This document shows, one piece after another, positions 31,756 through 40,929 of a stretch of 64,000 nucleotides of DNA (position 1 is its first letter; each line of letters starts with the position of its first letter). The translations under genes were made by a program, and so were the position numbers. The notes under the pieces are model-generated. The model made no database searches. It saw only the letters and a list, made by a program, of their open reading frames with translations, and was not told the origin of the DNA. The stretch lies in assembly GCF_022346605.1 (NCBI RefSeq), contig NZ_JAKRNT010000003.1, positions 248,001 through 312,000 of the forward strand. Direction: 5' to 3'. The DNA is from Sporosarcina sp. ACRSL. Lineage in GTDB: Bacteria > Bacillota > Bacilli > Bacillales_A > Planococcaceae.

Positions 31756-32112
31756 ATGATTACACCTATTTTCCGGATTTTTGATATCGAAAAAGCCCAT
31801 GCCTTCTATTTGGATTACTTAGGTTTCCAATTGGACTGGCAGCACCAGTTTGCTGAAAATACGCCTTTGTACTTTCAAATCTCTAAGGATGGAACTGTTT
31901 TGCATTTATCCGAACATCATGGCGATGCGTCACCTGGCAGTGCAATTCGGATTAACACAGATGATTTGAGCAGCTATCATGCCGAGCTTTCCGAAAAGGA
32001 ATACCGCTTTGCTAATCCGAGTATCGAGAAAACACCTTGGAATACGATAGAGTTGAGGGTTACCGATCCTTTCTCAAACAGAATTATATTTTACGAGGAT
32101 TACAAGGAATAA
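31756..32112 (+). CDS. Glyoxalase/bleomycin-resistance-like VOC protein
   Basis: ATG 31756 (118 residues) is preferred; GTG 31744 lies too close to GGAGT. It is a one-domain VOC protein: PIFRIFDIEKAHAFYLDYLG, LHLSEHHGDASPG and RVTDPFSNRIIFYED are the usual Ble/glyoxalase segments. Members bind bleomycin or act on small electrophiles. The function here is unproven. It is 16 bases before the ogt gene on the same strand, so the two are likely co-transcribed. Confidence 0.8.
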   Translation: MITPIFRIFDIEKAHAFYLDYLGFQLDWQHQFAENTPLYFQISKDGTVLHLSEHHGDASPGSAIRINTDDLSSYHAELSEKEYRFANPSIEKTPWNTIELRVTDPFSNRIIFYEDYKE

Positions 32113-32128
32113 AGAAAGGAGGTTTACA

Positions 32129-32641
32129 ATGGAAAAGAACAATGAAAATATCGTTTACTGGATGCTGTTGAATCATGGGCAATGGAATATCTATATGGCT
32201 GCCACAACTAAGGGGCTTTGCTTTGCTAGTCCTCACAATGCCCCATTCGAGGAACTTGCCGCATGGGCGAAGAAACGACTTCCTGCTTATCAGTTGGTGG
32301 AAGATAAGTCGGTTATGCAACCTTATGCAGAGGAACTGATTGACTATATGGAAGGAAGACGGAAAGAGTTTACTATGCCACTGGACTTGCACGGTACTCC
32401 TTTTCAACAATCCGTATGGAAAGCTTTGCAGGAAATACCGTATGGACAGACCGTTTCCTATTCGGATATTGCAGATAGGATTCAAAATCCAAAATCAGTA
32501 CGCGCGGTTGGAGCTGCAATCGGAGCCAATCCCCTCCTGATCACCGTCCCTTGTCATCGAGTCATCGGGAAAAATGGCAACTTGACCGGTTTTCGGGGTG
32601 GTTTGGAAATGAAGAAGCAATTGTTGGCATTGGAACAATAA
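32129..32641 (+). CDS. ogt: Methylated-DNA--protein-cysteine S-methyltransferase
   Basis: A 170-residue suicide DNA-repair protein with the active-site VPCHRVIG (Cys about 144), the DNA-binding helix QEIPYGQTVSYSDIA and NPKSVRAVGAAIGANPL. It removes O6-alkyl groups from guanine. It lacks the N-terminal Ada methylphosphotriester domain. GAAAGGAGG precedes the ATG, and it follows the VOC gene in a probable operon. Confidence 0.92.
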   Translation: MEKNNENIVYWMLLNHGQWNIYMAATTKGLCFASPHNAPFEELAAWAKKRLPAYQLVEDKSVMQPYAEELIDYMEGRRKEFTMPLDLHGTPFQQSVWKALQEIPYGQTVSYSDIADRIQNPKSVRAVGAAIGANPLLITVPCHRVIGKNGNLTGFRGGLEMKKQLLALEQ

Positions 32642-32648
32642 ATAAGAC

Positions 32649-32686
32649 ACCCACTAATTCGAGTTCATACTCTTAGTGGGTTTTTC
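32649..32686 (+). terminator. Terminator after ogt
   Basis: ACCCACTAA and TTAGTGGGT stem followed by TTTTTC. Confidence 0.75.
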
Positions 32687-32709
32687 TATTTAACAACCAA
32701 GCTCACTCT

Positions 32710-32757
32710 TTGACGGTCTAAATGATGCTATGTTATATTTACCTTGAATTCGAGATT
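32710..32757 (+). promoter_or_regulatory. Promoter with MhqR-type operator, dioxygenase 1
   Basis: TTGACG-17-TTATAT is followed at once by the 18-bp operator TACCTTGAATTCGAGATT (32740-32757). It matches the consensus TATCTTGAATTCAAGATA seen at the other sites. Confidence 0.7.
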
Positions 32758-32839
32758 ATTCTATTCAAGATAAAAGAATATAAAGCTAACTCCCCTTCGT
32801 ATTTAGGTAAGCATCTCACTACTAATAGGAGGATACTCA

Positions 32840-33790
32840 ATGAGCCAAATTGCAGGTCATCATCATATTTCAATGATTACAAAGAACGCCACTGACAATC
32901 TTCATTTTTATGAAGAGATTTTAGGATTACGCCTCGTTAAAAAGACGGTAAACCAAGAAGACACGAAAATGTATCACCTCTTCTACGGAGATGTAACAGG
33001 AAGTCCAGGCACCGAATTAACGTTTTTTGAAATCCCGAATGCCGGGCGCACACATCGGGGAACAAATGCAATTACGAAAATTGGTATGTTTATTCCATCG
33101 AAAGAAAGTCTACACTACTGGCGTAATCGATTGAATGAACATCAGATCTTTCAGAGCGACATTACAACTTACGCAGGTCGTGAGGCAATTCATTTTGAAG
33201 ATCCCGACGGACTCAATTTAGTTTTGTTAAATGGTGAGAAAGATACATTCCCAGATTTTTGGACAGCTTGGCCTGATTCGCCTGTCCCTGAGGAGCATCG
33301 CATATTAGGTATGGGTCCGGTAGAAATGACTGTTCAAAATGCGAGCAGCTTAGCTTCTACACTAGAAAACATTTTCGGCTATCAGCAAGTGAAGCTTGCA
33401 GGGAAAGGTCTGCTTTATCAATCTACAGAAGGTCATGCCTTTGGGGAAATTTTAATTGTTGAGCAAGAAGGACCTGTTCAAAAACCAGGTAAAGGCAGCG
33501 TCCACCATTTAGCAATCCGAGTCAAGGATGGTGATGACCTTCGCTACTGGGCAAAACGGATTCAAGACTATGGCTATGAAGTTCTTTATATGAAGGACCG
33601 CTTTTACTTTGAAAGCTTATATTTTCAAGACGAAAACGGTATTATGTTCGAGCTGGCAACGGATGGACCTGGATTCACAGTGGACTCCTCTATTGAAATC
33701 TTAGGGACAAAGCTTGATCTGCCTCCTTTTTTAGAGCCAAAACGTGAAGAAATCGAGCGCCATTTAAAGCCGATTAGGAGAACCCGTTAA
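32840..33790 (+). CDS. Ring-cleaving dioxygenase, VOC family (MhqA/MhqO-like), copy 1
   Basis: A 316-residue protein with two VOC modules. Conserved segments include AGHHHISMIT, GLRLVKKTVNQED, YHLFYGD, GKGSVHHLAIRVKD and the C-terminal MFELATDGPGF, with His/His/Glu metal ligands. B. subtilis MhqA, MhqE and MhqO share this length and pattern and are used against hydroquinones and catechols. It has its own promoter with an MhqR-type operator and is followed by an FMN reductase gene with a second operator. Confidence 0.85.
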   Translation: MSQIAGHHHISMITKNATDNLHFYEEILGLRLVKKTVNQEDTKMYHLFYGDVTGSPGTELTFFEIPNAGRTHRGTNAITKIGMFIPSKESLHYWRNRLNEHQIFQSDITTYAGREAIHFEDPDGLNLVLLNGEKDTFPDFWTAWPDSPVPEEHRILGMGPVEMTVQNASSLASTLENIFGYQQVKLAGKGLLYQSTEGHAFGEILIVEQEGPVQKPGKGSVHHLAIRVKDGDDLRYWAKRIQDYGYEVLYMKDRFYFESLYFQDENGIMFELATDGPGFTVDSSIEILGTKLDLPPFLEPKREEIERHLKPIRRTR

Positions 33791-33815
33791 TGACGATAGC
33801 TTCTAAGCAGAACTA

Positions 33816-33862
33816 TTGACGGAACATATTGGGCGTGTTATTATTATCTCGAATTAAAGATA
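33816..33862 (+). promoter_or_regulatory. Promoter with MhqR-type operator, FMN reductase 1
   Basis: TTGACG-17-TATTAT followed directly by the operator TATCTCGAATTAAAGATA (33845-33862). Confidence 0.7.
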
Positions 33863-33901
33863 AATTAATTCAAGTAATCTATACAACAGGAGGAACGAAT
33901 A

Positions 33902-34444
33902 ATGACAAATTTAAACATCGGTATTATTTTAGGTTCAACTCGTGAAGGACGTGTGAGCCCACAAGTTGGTGCTTGGGTAAAAGAATTGGCAGACAAACGC
34001 GGAGACGCTAACTATACAGTAATCGACATTGCAGATTACAAATTGCCATTGCTTGGTGAGCCAGGAAGCGATGCTTCAGGCGCAGCTGCATGGTCTGAAA
34101 TCGTTGGCAAACAAGACGGATTCGTCTTCATCGTTCAGGAATACAACCACTCTATTACAGGAGCTCTTAAAAATGCTCTAGACTTCCTACGTGAAGAATG
34201 GAACAACAAAGCAGCAGGTATCGTATCATACGGTTCAGTAGGCGGCGCTCGTGCAGCAGAACATCTACGCGGTATCCTAGGTGAACTATCTGTAGCGGAC
34301 GTTCGTGTACACCCTGCTCTATCCCTATTCACTGACTTTGAAAACGGTACAGATTTCAAACCAGCTGAAGTTCAAGCTAATTCTGTAAACCAAATGCTAG
34401 ACCAAGTGATCCCTTGGGCAACAGCTTTGAAAACAATTCGCTAA
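33902..34444 (+). CDS. NAD(P)H-dependent FMN reductase-family protein, copy 1
   Basis: A 180-residue flavodoxin-like protein: GIILGSTREGRVSPQ (FMN phosphate loop), VQEYNHSITGALKNALDFL and SYGSVGGARAAEHLR. This family reduces quinones, azo compounds or chromate with NAD(P)H. It differs from the copy at 56798 by only three residues. A 224-bp stretch is identical at DNA level. An MhqR-type operator at its promoter places it in the quinone-stress response. Confidence 0.88.
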   Translation: MTNLNIGIILGSTREGRVSPQVGAWVKELADKRGDANYTVIDIADYKLPLLGEPGSDASGAAAWSEIVGKQDGFVFIVQEYNHSITGALKNALDFLREEWNNKAAGIVSYGSVGGARAAEHLRGILGELSVADVRVHPALSLFTDFENGTDFKPAEVQANSVNQMLDQVIPWATALKTIR

Positions 34445-34461
34445 TTTCACCCTAAACAGAT

Positions 34462-34498
34462 ACCCCCCCACTTCTGAGGAAGTGGGGGGGTGTTTTTT
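34462..34498 (+). terminator. Strong GC-rich terminator
   Basis: ACCCCCCCACTTC and GAAGTGGGGGGGT form a long stem with a 4-base loop followed by a T run. Confidence 0.9.
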
Positions 34499-34500
34499 AT

Positions 34501-35238
34501 TCATTTCTGTAAGCCACTAATCGTCCCTTCCATAGACATCGGAGCGTTCATATCGACAAAAAATAAGACAATTGTTGTGTCGATCTTCGCGAGGAGAGGC
34601 GGAAGTGGATTGACGATATCCGTTACAGCTTCTTGTTTACGAATGTTCATATTTTGAATCTCAATCTCACCGTTCATGACGTATAGGAAAGGTGTAAGTC
34701 CATCATACATCGGGATTTCCAACTGTTCCCCCGCTTTCGGATGAGCGTCCAAAATATACACGTTTTGCCGAATATGTAGTGGTGCATCACTTCCTTCAGG
34801 ACCGGCCATCACATACCAATCGCGATTATCCTCTGGTTTATGATGAAACTGAATGTCCGGGGAAAGATCCGTTTCATTCGGTCGGACGAAGATTTGAAGC
34901 ATTTCCACTTCATCCTCCGTTACTTTTTCCTCGTGCCAGAAACCTTTTCCTGCATTCATCATCATTAACTTCCCCCGAGCGAAAGGGGCTTCAAATCCTA
35001 CGGAGTCTTTATGGTGCATAACCCCCGACCAGACATAGCTAAGAATTTCATCGTTCACGTGTTCATGCATTTTAATCGTCAACCCTTTTTTCATGACCGC
35101 ATGATCAATAATGGCCAAAGGTCCGAATCCGGTGTCAGTCGATTCCGTACCGATAATATCGCCTGGTTGAACTCGCGTAATGCTAAAAGGTCCTCTGAAC
35201 GGCTGCGCGTGATTTCCGTTTTTAAGCTTCTGCAACAT
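34501..35238 (-). CDS. Pirin-family cupin protein
   Basis: A 245-residue bicupin. The N-terminal cupin carries IKMHEHVNDEILSYVWSG with the metal His/Glu set, followed by MNAGKGFWHEEKV and IFVRPNETDL. The C-terminal cupin is poorer in ligands. Bacterial pirins can have quercetinase activity or regulate metabolism, and the activity here is unknown. It lies downstream of the DsbA-like gene on the same strand, separated by a terminator-like stem, with an AGGAGG site of its own. Confidence 0.85.
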   Translation of the reverse strand: MLQKLKNGNHAQPFRGPFSITRVQPGDIIGTESTDTGFGPLAIIDHAVMKKGLTIKMHEHVNDEILSYVWSGVMHHKDSVGFEAPFARGKLMMMNAGKGFWHEEKVTEDEVEMLQIFVRPNETDLSPDIQFHHKPEDNRDWYVMAGPEGSDAPLHIRQNVYILDAHPKAGEQLEIPMYDGLTPFLYVMNGEIEIQNMNIRKQEAVTDIVNPLPPLLAKIDTTIVLFFVDMNAPMSMEGTISGLQK

Positions 35239-35259
35239 ACGAACTCCTCCTAATACAAC

Positions 35260-35288
35260 AAAACCGACTTTCCAAAGAAAGCCGATTC
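35260..35288 (-). terminator. Terminator-like stem between the DsbA-like and pirin genes
   Basis: ACCGACTTTC and GAAAGCCGAT arms around a short loop, with U residues in the minus transcript. Confidence 0.5.
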
Positions 35289-35304
35289 TGTCGCAGTTAT
35301 TGCA

Positions 35305-36234
35305 TTATTTCACTTGTACGTACGTCTCCCCGAGGAGTGTTTTGCTTTCATAGGAATCTGTCGTCAACTTTTCCTCGATAAACACATCTACCTCATGTTG
35401 CTCTATCGAATAATATTCTTCAATTTCGCGTGAGAACAACAGCTTTTCTTTTTGGAGCAACTGCTGCAGTTCAGGCAATTTTTTCGGTTGCACTGTTTCT
35501 TCTGGAAGTAGCTGTTGAAGTGCATTCTTGTAATCCTCTAATGAACGGGCACCGACAATGCGGGCACCTTTTTGCTCTTCATTCACCATGACGATTGTCG
35601 GGAATCCGCGGACGCCCAATTGGCGGACGAGTTGGAAGTCTTCGTACAATGAAGTATTTGCTTCCGTCGTCTTCGATTGTTTGACGATTTCTTCCCCATT
35701 CAATCCAACTTGATTGACAATGTCGATCAAAACATCGTCTTGTGCAATGTTTTTATTGAAGGCAAATAACTCTTCCCTTGCACGGCGTAAAAATGTGTTA
35801 GCAAGCTCTGGACTTTTTTCTTGAACTACTTTATAGACACGGGACGGGATGAATGATGACTCGATTGGGTTATCGTACCAAACCGTTCCGTCGATTGGCA
35901 TGCGCGAATGTTCCCCAACTTCTCTCCAATGTCCAGCAACGTCTGCAGGACCATTTATTCCGTTTGCAGGATCGACAGGGCCGTCTCCCCATTTCTCGAG
36001 CAATCCACCCATCAGCGTATGCATGTTGAAGTATTGACCGTATTGATCGACGAATTTGCGGAGGACTGGCTCCAATGCCCAGCAATGCGAACAGATCGGA
36101 TCCGTTACATAATAGAGATCAATTGTTTTTTTCGGTGCTGAAAAATCGATGAACTCCGTTGAATTCGTGCTGTCTCCCGCAGGACCGCATACCCCTGTTT
36201 CTAAATCACAAATCATATTGTTTTTCGTTTCCAT
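35305..36234 (-). CDS. DsbA-family thioredoxin-fold protein, SpxH/FrnE-like
   Basis: ATG 36234 follows AAAAGGGG and gives 309 residues. A CxxC active site (DPICSHCWALEPVL, about 52-55) is followed by the helical DsbA insertion, cis-Pro segment GVRGFPTIVMV and a C-terminal helical extension (ELQQLLQKEKLLFSREIEEY). This layout resembles YjbH/SpxH, the adaptor that feeds Spx to ClpXP, but also FrnE-type oxidoreductases. It is directly downstream of an HxlR regulator (20 bases apart), so thiol or quinone stress control is likely. The role is inferred. Confidence 0.75.
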   Translation of the reverse strand: METKNNMICDLETGVCGPAGDSTNSTEFIDFSAPKKTIDLYYVTDPICSHCWALEPVLRKFVDQYGQYFNMHTLMGGLLEKWGDGPVDPANGINGPADVAGHWREVGEHSRMPIDGTVWYDNPIESSFIPSRVYKVVQEKSPELANTFLRRAREELFAFNKNIAQDDVLIDIVNQVGLNGEEIVKQSKTTEANTSLYEDFQLVRQLGVRGFPTIVMVNEEQKGARIVGARSLEDYKNALQQLLPEETVQPKKLPELQQLLQKEKLLFSREIEEYYSIEQHEVDVFIEEKLTTDSYESKTLLGETYVQVK

Positions 36235-36253
36235 TTCTATTCCCCTTTTCTTT

Positions 36254-36586
36254 TCATGATTGTTCGGGCAAGTCAAGATCAATGTTTTGTTGTGCCCACG
36301 TTTGGATCGGTTGAAGAGCGATAGCTAGTTTTTGCCCTTTTTCGGACAGATGATATGAAATATTGACGGGCGTCTCCGATGTCACTTTTTTAATGACTAA
36401 GTCGTGTTTGGCAAGCTCAGTCAATTTCATAGAGAGTGAACGTGGAGTAATATCGTTCAAGTCCCGCTTCATGTCGGAAAAATGAGCAGTGAAATCTGGG
36501 CAGTTGGATAAGTAATGAATAATGAGCCCATTCCAACGTCTGCCTAGAATTTCAAAGCATGATTCTAAATAGGGACATACTTTCAT
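36254..36586 (-). CDS. HxlR/DUF24-family regulator
   Basis: ATG 36586 follows GGAGGTG by 7 bases and gives 110 residues. The N-terminus MKVCPYLESCFEILGRRWNG contains the sensor-type cysteine, followed by the winged helix (LNDITPRSLSMKLTELAKHD) and wing (SETPVNISYHLSEKGQ). YodB-like members respond to diamide and quinones through this cysteine. It precedes the DsbA-like gene by 20 bases on the same strand, the likely target. Confidence 0.85.
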   Translation of the reverse strand: MKVCPYLESCFEILGRRWNGLIIHYLSNCPDFTAHFSDMKRDLNDITPRSLSMKLTELAKHDLVIKKVTSETPVNISYHLSEKGQKLAIALQPIQTWAQQNIDLDLPEQS

Positions 36587-36740
36587 AAAGATCACCTCCA
36601 ACGATTACATTCAGTATATACAAGTATAAAAAATATATCAAGTATAAAAATTATTGATTATGAATTTCAATGATTGTAACGATAAAACTTGGGGAAATAT
36701 GATAATATGCCGTGTCTAATCAAAGTAGTTTGTTTTTAGT

Positions 36741-36787
36741 TTGACGGTATAAACAACTTATGGTATATTTATCTTGAATTCAAGATT
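36741..36787 (+). promoter_or_regulatory. Promoter with MhqR-type operator, dioxygenase 2
   Basis: TTGACG-17-TATATT followed by TATCTTGAATTCAAGATT (36770-36787), the closest match to a perfect palindrome among the sites. A half site (GATTCGAGATAAA) follows. Confidence 0.75.
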
Positions 36788-36856
36788 ATTGGATTCGAGA
36801 TAAAATTATTTTGTATTTGGAATTAAAGACATTCAAAAATAAAGGAGTAGTAAAAA

Positions 36857-37795
36857 ATGAAAAAACAGACTACCGGTATTCACCATATCACTGCTATCGT
36901 AGGACACCCTCAAGAAAATATCGATTTCTATGCAGGCGTACTTGGCTTACGCCTCGTGAAACAAACGGTGAACTTCGATGATCCGGGCACATATCATTTA
37001 TATTTTGGCAATGAAGGCGGCCGCCCTGGATCAATCATCACATTCTTCCCTTGGGCAAATGCTTATCAAGGACGTATTGGCGACGGTCAAGTCGGTGTAA
37101 CGACATATGCCATTCCTGAAGGCACCTTAAATTATTGGGTTGAACGACTTGATAAATTCGACATTTCTTTCACGACAGCGGAGCGATTCGGTGAAAAGGT
37201 TGTGCAGTTCGACGATCCACATGGCTTACATCTTGAATTAGTAGAACGCGCAGAAGGTCCAACGAATAATTGGACGTTCGGTGATGTAACTCCTGATGTA
37301 GCAATTAAAGGATTTGCGGGTGCCACACTATATTCAAGTAATCCCGAAGAAACAAAAGCTACTTTACTGAACGTCATGGGATTAAAAGAAGTCTCAACAG
37401 AACGCAATTATACCCGTTTTAAAGCAAGCTCCGACATTGGCAATACAATCGATTTGAAGATGGTAGCAGGGGCTCGTGGCACAATGGGGGTTGGTACAGT
37501 TCATCATATTGCATGGCGTGCAAATGACGATAAAGATCACGTAGAGTGGCAAAAACACGCTCAAGAAAATGGCCAACTTGTAACTGAAGTAAAAGACCGT
37601 AATTATTTCAATGCGATTTACTTCCGTGAAGCTGGTGAAATTCTTTTTGAAATCGCAACAGATCCTCCAGGGTTCGCACATGATGAAACAGAAGAAACGA
37701 TGGGTAGTGAATTGAAGCTGCCTGCTCAATACGAGCAATTCCGTGATCGACTGGAAAGCTCCCTCATCCCGATTGAAGTACGTTCTTTAGACTAA
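36857..37795 (+). CDS. Ring-cleaving dioxygenase, VOC family (MhqO-like), copy 2
   Basis: A 312-residue two-module VOC enzyme: GIHHITAIVG, GLRLVKQTVNFDDP, YHLYFGN, VGTVHHIAWRAND and EILFEIATDPPGFAHDE. Length equals that of B. subtilis MhqO (about 312). It probably cleaves hydroquinone or catechol rings using Fe(II). Control by the MhqR-type operator 70 bases upstream is strongly suggested. It is paralogous to the genes at 32840 and 55746 but is not followed by an FMN reductase. Confidence 0.87.
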   Translation: MKKQTTGIHHITAIVGHPQENIDFYAGVLGLRLVKQTVNFDDPGTYHLYFGNEGGRPGSIITFFPWANAYQGRIGDGQVGVTTYAIPEGTLNYWVERLDKFDISFTTAERFGEKVVQFDDPHGLHLELVERAEGPTNNWTFGDVTPDVAIKGFAGATLYSSNPEETKATLLNVMGLKEVSTERNYTRFKASSDIGNTIDLKMVAGARGTMGVGTVHHIAWRANDDKDHVEWQKHAQENGQLVTEVKDRNYFNAIYFREAGEILFEIATDPPGFAHDETEETMGSELKLPAQYEQFRDRLESSLIPIEVRSLD

Positions 37796-37855
37796 TGTAA
37801 CAGAATGCGGGTGGGTTGGAGCTATCCTTCCCCACCCAAACCACGCAATAAATGC

Positions 37856-37898
37856 AACAGGCTAATTGGATAGCAGATACCCAATTAGCCTGTTTTTT
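37856..37898 (+). terminator. Terminator after dioxygenase 2
   Basis: AACAGGCTAATTGG and CCAATTAGCCTGTT form a perfect 14-bp stem followed by a T run. Confidence 0.9.
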
Positions 37899-37946
37899 TT
37901 GAGCAAAATTTTTACTAGATTAACATAGTAGTAGGGGGTAAGAGCA

Positions 37947-39443
37947 ATGATATTTCAGCGAAAAAAGAATATGTACGAATTCGAAGCTTTTCAAGATACT
38001 GCAAAACAACTCATTGAAAATGATGTCCTTCGTTTTCCACAAACAGAGCATATTATTTTAAACGAATCGTTACGCACGATCGAACAAACTTATGCGGACA
38101 AGCAAGTGAAAACAAATCATCAATTAGCAGAACTTGAGTTTTTAAAAGATACGCTTTCCATCGGCTATTGGGATATGGATATCAAAAATGACGATTTGTA
38201 TAATCATACAAACAAAATGCGGATGGACGCCTCTTTTGAGCAAGTATTACAATATACAAAATCAGAAAAAGATGAGTGTGATTATACAACTTATATAGCA
38301 CGTATCCACCCAGATGATGCTCACGTTTTAACCGAGGCCGTTGCACAATATATGAAAGAATGCGATGTTAAGCAAAACTATGAGTGCTTTTATCGATTAC
38401 GTGTAGCAAAAGGCTATCGATGGATGCATCATTTTGGTAATATTGAGCATCTGAAAGAACAAGGAATCAAACGAATGAACGCCTTCATTCTTGATGTACA
38501 CGACCAATATATCCGTGATGAAGAATTAAAATTCTTTAATGTTCGTTACGGGTTGATCCATTCCATTTTGACAGAAGCTCCGTGGGATATGGTCATTGAC
38601 CGAAATTCCAATGAATTTTTCTCCAGAGATAATCAGTATTGGTGGTCCGATCAATACCGTAAAGTTCTTGGCTTTACTGATGAACAGGACTTTCCGAATA
38701 TACTTGAATCATGGACAAACTTACTTCACCCAGATGATGTAGAGCTTGCCCAACAAGATATGATTGATTATTTAAGTGATTATAGCGGTAAAAGTGAATA
38801 CCATTCTACTTTCCGTATGAAAAATAAGGAAGGCATTTACAGCTGGTTCCAAAGTGAGGGAAAAGCGCTACGTGATGAAACAGGCTTCCCTATTCGTGTA
38901 GCCGGTACAATCCGCAATATTCAAGAGCAGAAAATGAAAGAGCAAATGGCAAATGAATTAGAAAAGAGAGTGATTGATCTTACAAGTTCAATCGCGGAGA
39001 TGGTAGTAGGGATCACAGCCATTAACTCACAAGCGCAGGACGTAGCCCATATGCAGGAGGAATCAAATCAGGCTGCATTACAATTGCAAGATGCTGCCCA
39101 TGAGACAAAAACCATTTCCGAATTCATTCGTGGAATTGCAGACGAAACGAATTTACTTGGATTGAATGCAGCCATTGAAGCCGCTCGTGTCGGTGAACAA
39201 GGGAAAGGTTTTGGTGTCGTAGCTGAGCAAGTACGGTCTCTCGCAAATAATTCAAAAGACGCCACAACTTCAATAGAAAACAGTTTGAAAAACATGGACA
39301 TCTCTATCCAACAAATACTAGAGCAAATGAATCAGTTATCAGATTTAGTGCAATCTCAGGCAGCACTAACAGAACAAGTAAATGCTTCCGTAGAGAATAT
39401 TAATCAGATGGGCGAGAGAATCGTTCAGTTTACAAAGCAGTAA
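37947..39443 (+). CDS. Soluble PAS-domain methyl-accepting chemotaxis-type protein
   Basis: A 498-residue protein without transmembrane segments. Two PAS/PAC modules lie at about 65-200 and 215-335 ([56 protein letters not shown]). A short signalling domain follows with the tip [20 protein letters not shown]. It would sense an internal redox or small-molecule signal and signal to CheA. The signalling domain is shorter than in the receptor at 20546. Its location inside the quinone-stress cluster hints at energy or redox taxis, which is inference. Confidence 0.85.
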   Translation: MIFQRKKNMYEFEAFQDTAKQLIENDVLRFPQTEHIILNESLRTIEQTYADKQVKTNHQLAELEFLKDTLSIGYWDMDIKNDDLYNHTNKMRMDASFEQVLQYTKSEKDECDYTTYIARIHPDDAHVLTEAVAQYMKECDVKQNYECFYRLRVAKGYRWMHHFGNIEHLKEQGIKRMNAFILDVHDQYIRDEELKFFNVRYGLIHSILTEAPWDMVIDRNSNEFFSRDNQYWWSDQYRKVLGFTDEQDFPNILESWTNLLHPDDVELAQQDMIDYLSDYSGKSEYHSTFRMKNKEGIYSWFQSEGKALRDETGFPIRVAGTIRNIQEQKMKEQMANELEKRVIDLTSSIAEMVVGITAINSQAQDVAHMQEESNQAALQLQDAAHETKTISEFIRGIADETNLLGLNAAIEAARVGEQGKGFGVVAEQVRSLANNSKDATTSIENSLKNMDISIQQILEQMNQLSDLVQSQAALTEQVNASVENINQMGERIVQFTKQ

Positions 39444-39543
39444 TGTCCAGTACCAAGTCCGCTGGACGTACGTAAGGGGCTGTTGGAAGAGAACAAATAG
39501 TGCCGCGACAGCTTACTTTGGACGTATATCCCCCAATTAACAG

Positions 39544-39594
39544 AAAGAGCCATCAGAAAAGTCAATGTTAGACTTTCATGATGGCTCTTTTCTA
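39544..39594 (+). terminator. Terminator after the PAS-MCP gene
   Basis: AAAGAGCCATCA and TGATGGCTCTTT, with an inner AAGTC/GACTT stem, followed by T residues. Confidence 0.8.
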
Positions 39595-39671
39595 GTTGAA
39601 TTATCTTATTGGTTCCCTTATATAACCCATTGTTCCAATCATGAAAACCAAGGGGCTCTTAGCATTAGATG

Positions 39672-40073
39672 TTAAGAATTCTTTGCTTCTCTTCCCTTAA
39701 ATATTAATTGATCGAGAGCATATAACTTACTACCATTCATGACGATGTGCACTGCAAGGACTAATAATACCAAATCGAAAACATAACCATTTAGAAAGCC
39801 AGCTGGTAAATTTACTGTAAAAATTGCTCCAACCATTATAATACCGAATAGCAAAGATACAATTCTTGTCCCTAAACCGAGGATAATTGCAATACCACCT
39901 ACCAATTCAATCGCCCCTACTGCATAAGCAAGGAATCCTGGAATGCCAATACTTTCAAACCAGGCTGCTGTATTTCCAATACCACCTTGAAACTTAGCAA
40001 ATCCGTTTGCTGCAAAAACAAGCCCTAGCATAATACGTAGTAATAGTTTTCCTACTTCATTTTTGTTTGACAT
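39672..40073 (-). CDS. DoxX-family membrane protein (MhqP/CatD-like)
   Basis: A 133-residue protein with four hydrophobic segments and the DoxX pattern: LLLRIMLGLVFAANGFAKFQ, IPGFLAYAVGAIELVGGIAI and a final HIVMNGSKLYALD. MhqP and CatD of B. subtilis are DoxX proteins encoded with ring-cleaving dioxygenases and needed for quinone resistance. An MhqR-type operator lies upstream on the same strand, so membership of the same regulon is likely. Confidence 0.85.
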   Translation of the reverse strand: MSNKNEVGKLLLRIMLGLVFAANGFAKFQGGIGNTAAWFESIGIPGFLAYAVGAIELVGGIAIILGLGTRIVSLLFGIIMVGAIFTVNLPAGFLNGYVFDLVLLVLAVHIVMNGSKLYALDQLIFKGREAKNS

Positions 40074-40132
40074 TAAATATTTCCTCCGATTTATACTATA
40101 TTTATCTCCAAATCAAATAGTATCATTTCATA

Positions 40133-40150
40133 TATCTTTATTTCAAGATA
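40133..40150 (-). promoter_or_regulatory. MhqR-type operator before the DoxX gene
   Basis: On the minus strand TATCTTGAAATAAAGATA, an 18-bp near-palindrome, 60 bases before the start codon. Confidence 0.65.
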
Positions 40151-40220
40151 AATGTTCGTGTTATATTGTTGTATTTTTTACCAACAATATAACACGTTAT
40201 TTTGTAATATTATAAATGAA

Positions 40221-40832
40221 CTATTCAGGTCGTTCGATTTCAAAAATCTCACCGATTTTAGCATAATTAGCACCTGCTAAGCGGCTGACGGCAGCTAATC
40301 CCCTCGGATCAATTCTTCCATCGTCGTAGAGTTCCTTTTCGATATGAAATTGAACGATCCTTCCTATAATAAGGTCACTGCCGACAGACTCCACTCCGCT
40401 CAATTCTAGGGATTGCTCTAACACACATTCCATCCGAATTTTTGCTTCTTTCACCCCGGGAACCGAAATATTGACACTCTCAATCGGAGTCAATCCTGCT
40501 AACTGAACTTCACTTTGACTCGGAGGCAAACTTGCAGCTGTTTTATTGACCTTTTCAACGTTTTGTTCGTCAACAATATGAACGACAAATTCCTTATTCG
40601 CTAGTATATTTCTAGCTGTGTCCTTCTGCTTTCCTCCAGACCGTTGTATCGATAACGAAATCATCGGGGGATTAGAAGATACGATATTGAAATAACTAAA
40701 AGGGGCGCCGTTTAAAATGCAGCCATCCTCAGACAAAGAGGTCACAAAAGCAATCGGTCTTGGTACGATACTTCCGATTAGCAATTTGTAATTCTCCCGT
40801 TCCGTATTGTTGCTCGGATCAATTGATAACAT
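40221..40832 (-). CDS. Flavin reductase-like FMN-binding protein
   Basis: ATG 40832 follows GGAAAGGTG and gives 203 residues. Features of the split-barrel flavin reductase family: GSIVPRPIAFVTSLSEDGC, NGAPFSYFNIVSSNPPMISL and VESVGSDLIIGRIVQFHIEKE. It binds FMN and may reduce flavins for partner oxygenases or detoxify quinones. It follows the MhqR-like gene on the same strand, with two operator-like repeats between. Confidence 0.85.
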   Translation of the reverse strand: MLSIDPSNNTERENYKLLIGSIVPRPIAFVTSLSEDGCILNGAPFSYFNIVSSNPPMISLSIQRSGGKQKDTARNILANKEFVVHIVDEQNVEKVNKTAASLPPSQSEVQLAGLTPIESVNISVPGVKEAKIRMECVLEQSLELSGVESVGSDLIIGRIVQFHIEKELYDDGRIDPRGLAAVSRLAGANYAKIGEIFEIERPE

Positions 40833-40884
40833 GGGATCACACCTTTCCATTGAGTAATCAAAGCACTCACCTAATCAAGACAAT

Positions 40885-40917
40885 CATCTCGAATTAATAA
40901 ATCATGAATTCAAGATA
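40885..40917 (-). promoter_or_regulatory. Paired MhqR-type operators between mhqR and the flavin reductase gene
   Basis: One near-complete site (TATCTTGAATTCATGATT on the minus strand, 40900-40917) and an overlapping degenerate one (CATCTCGAATTAATAAAT, 40885-40902). Confidence 0.6.
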
Positions 40918-40929
40918 TAAGTTAAAAAA

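Noticed and set aside
34501..35238. Pirin as a member of the MhqR regulon
   Set aside because: No MhqR-type operator is present upstream of pirin or of the DsbA-like gene.
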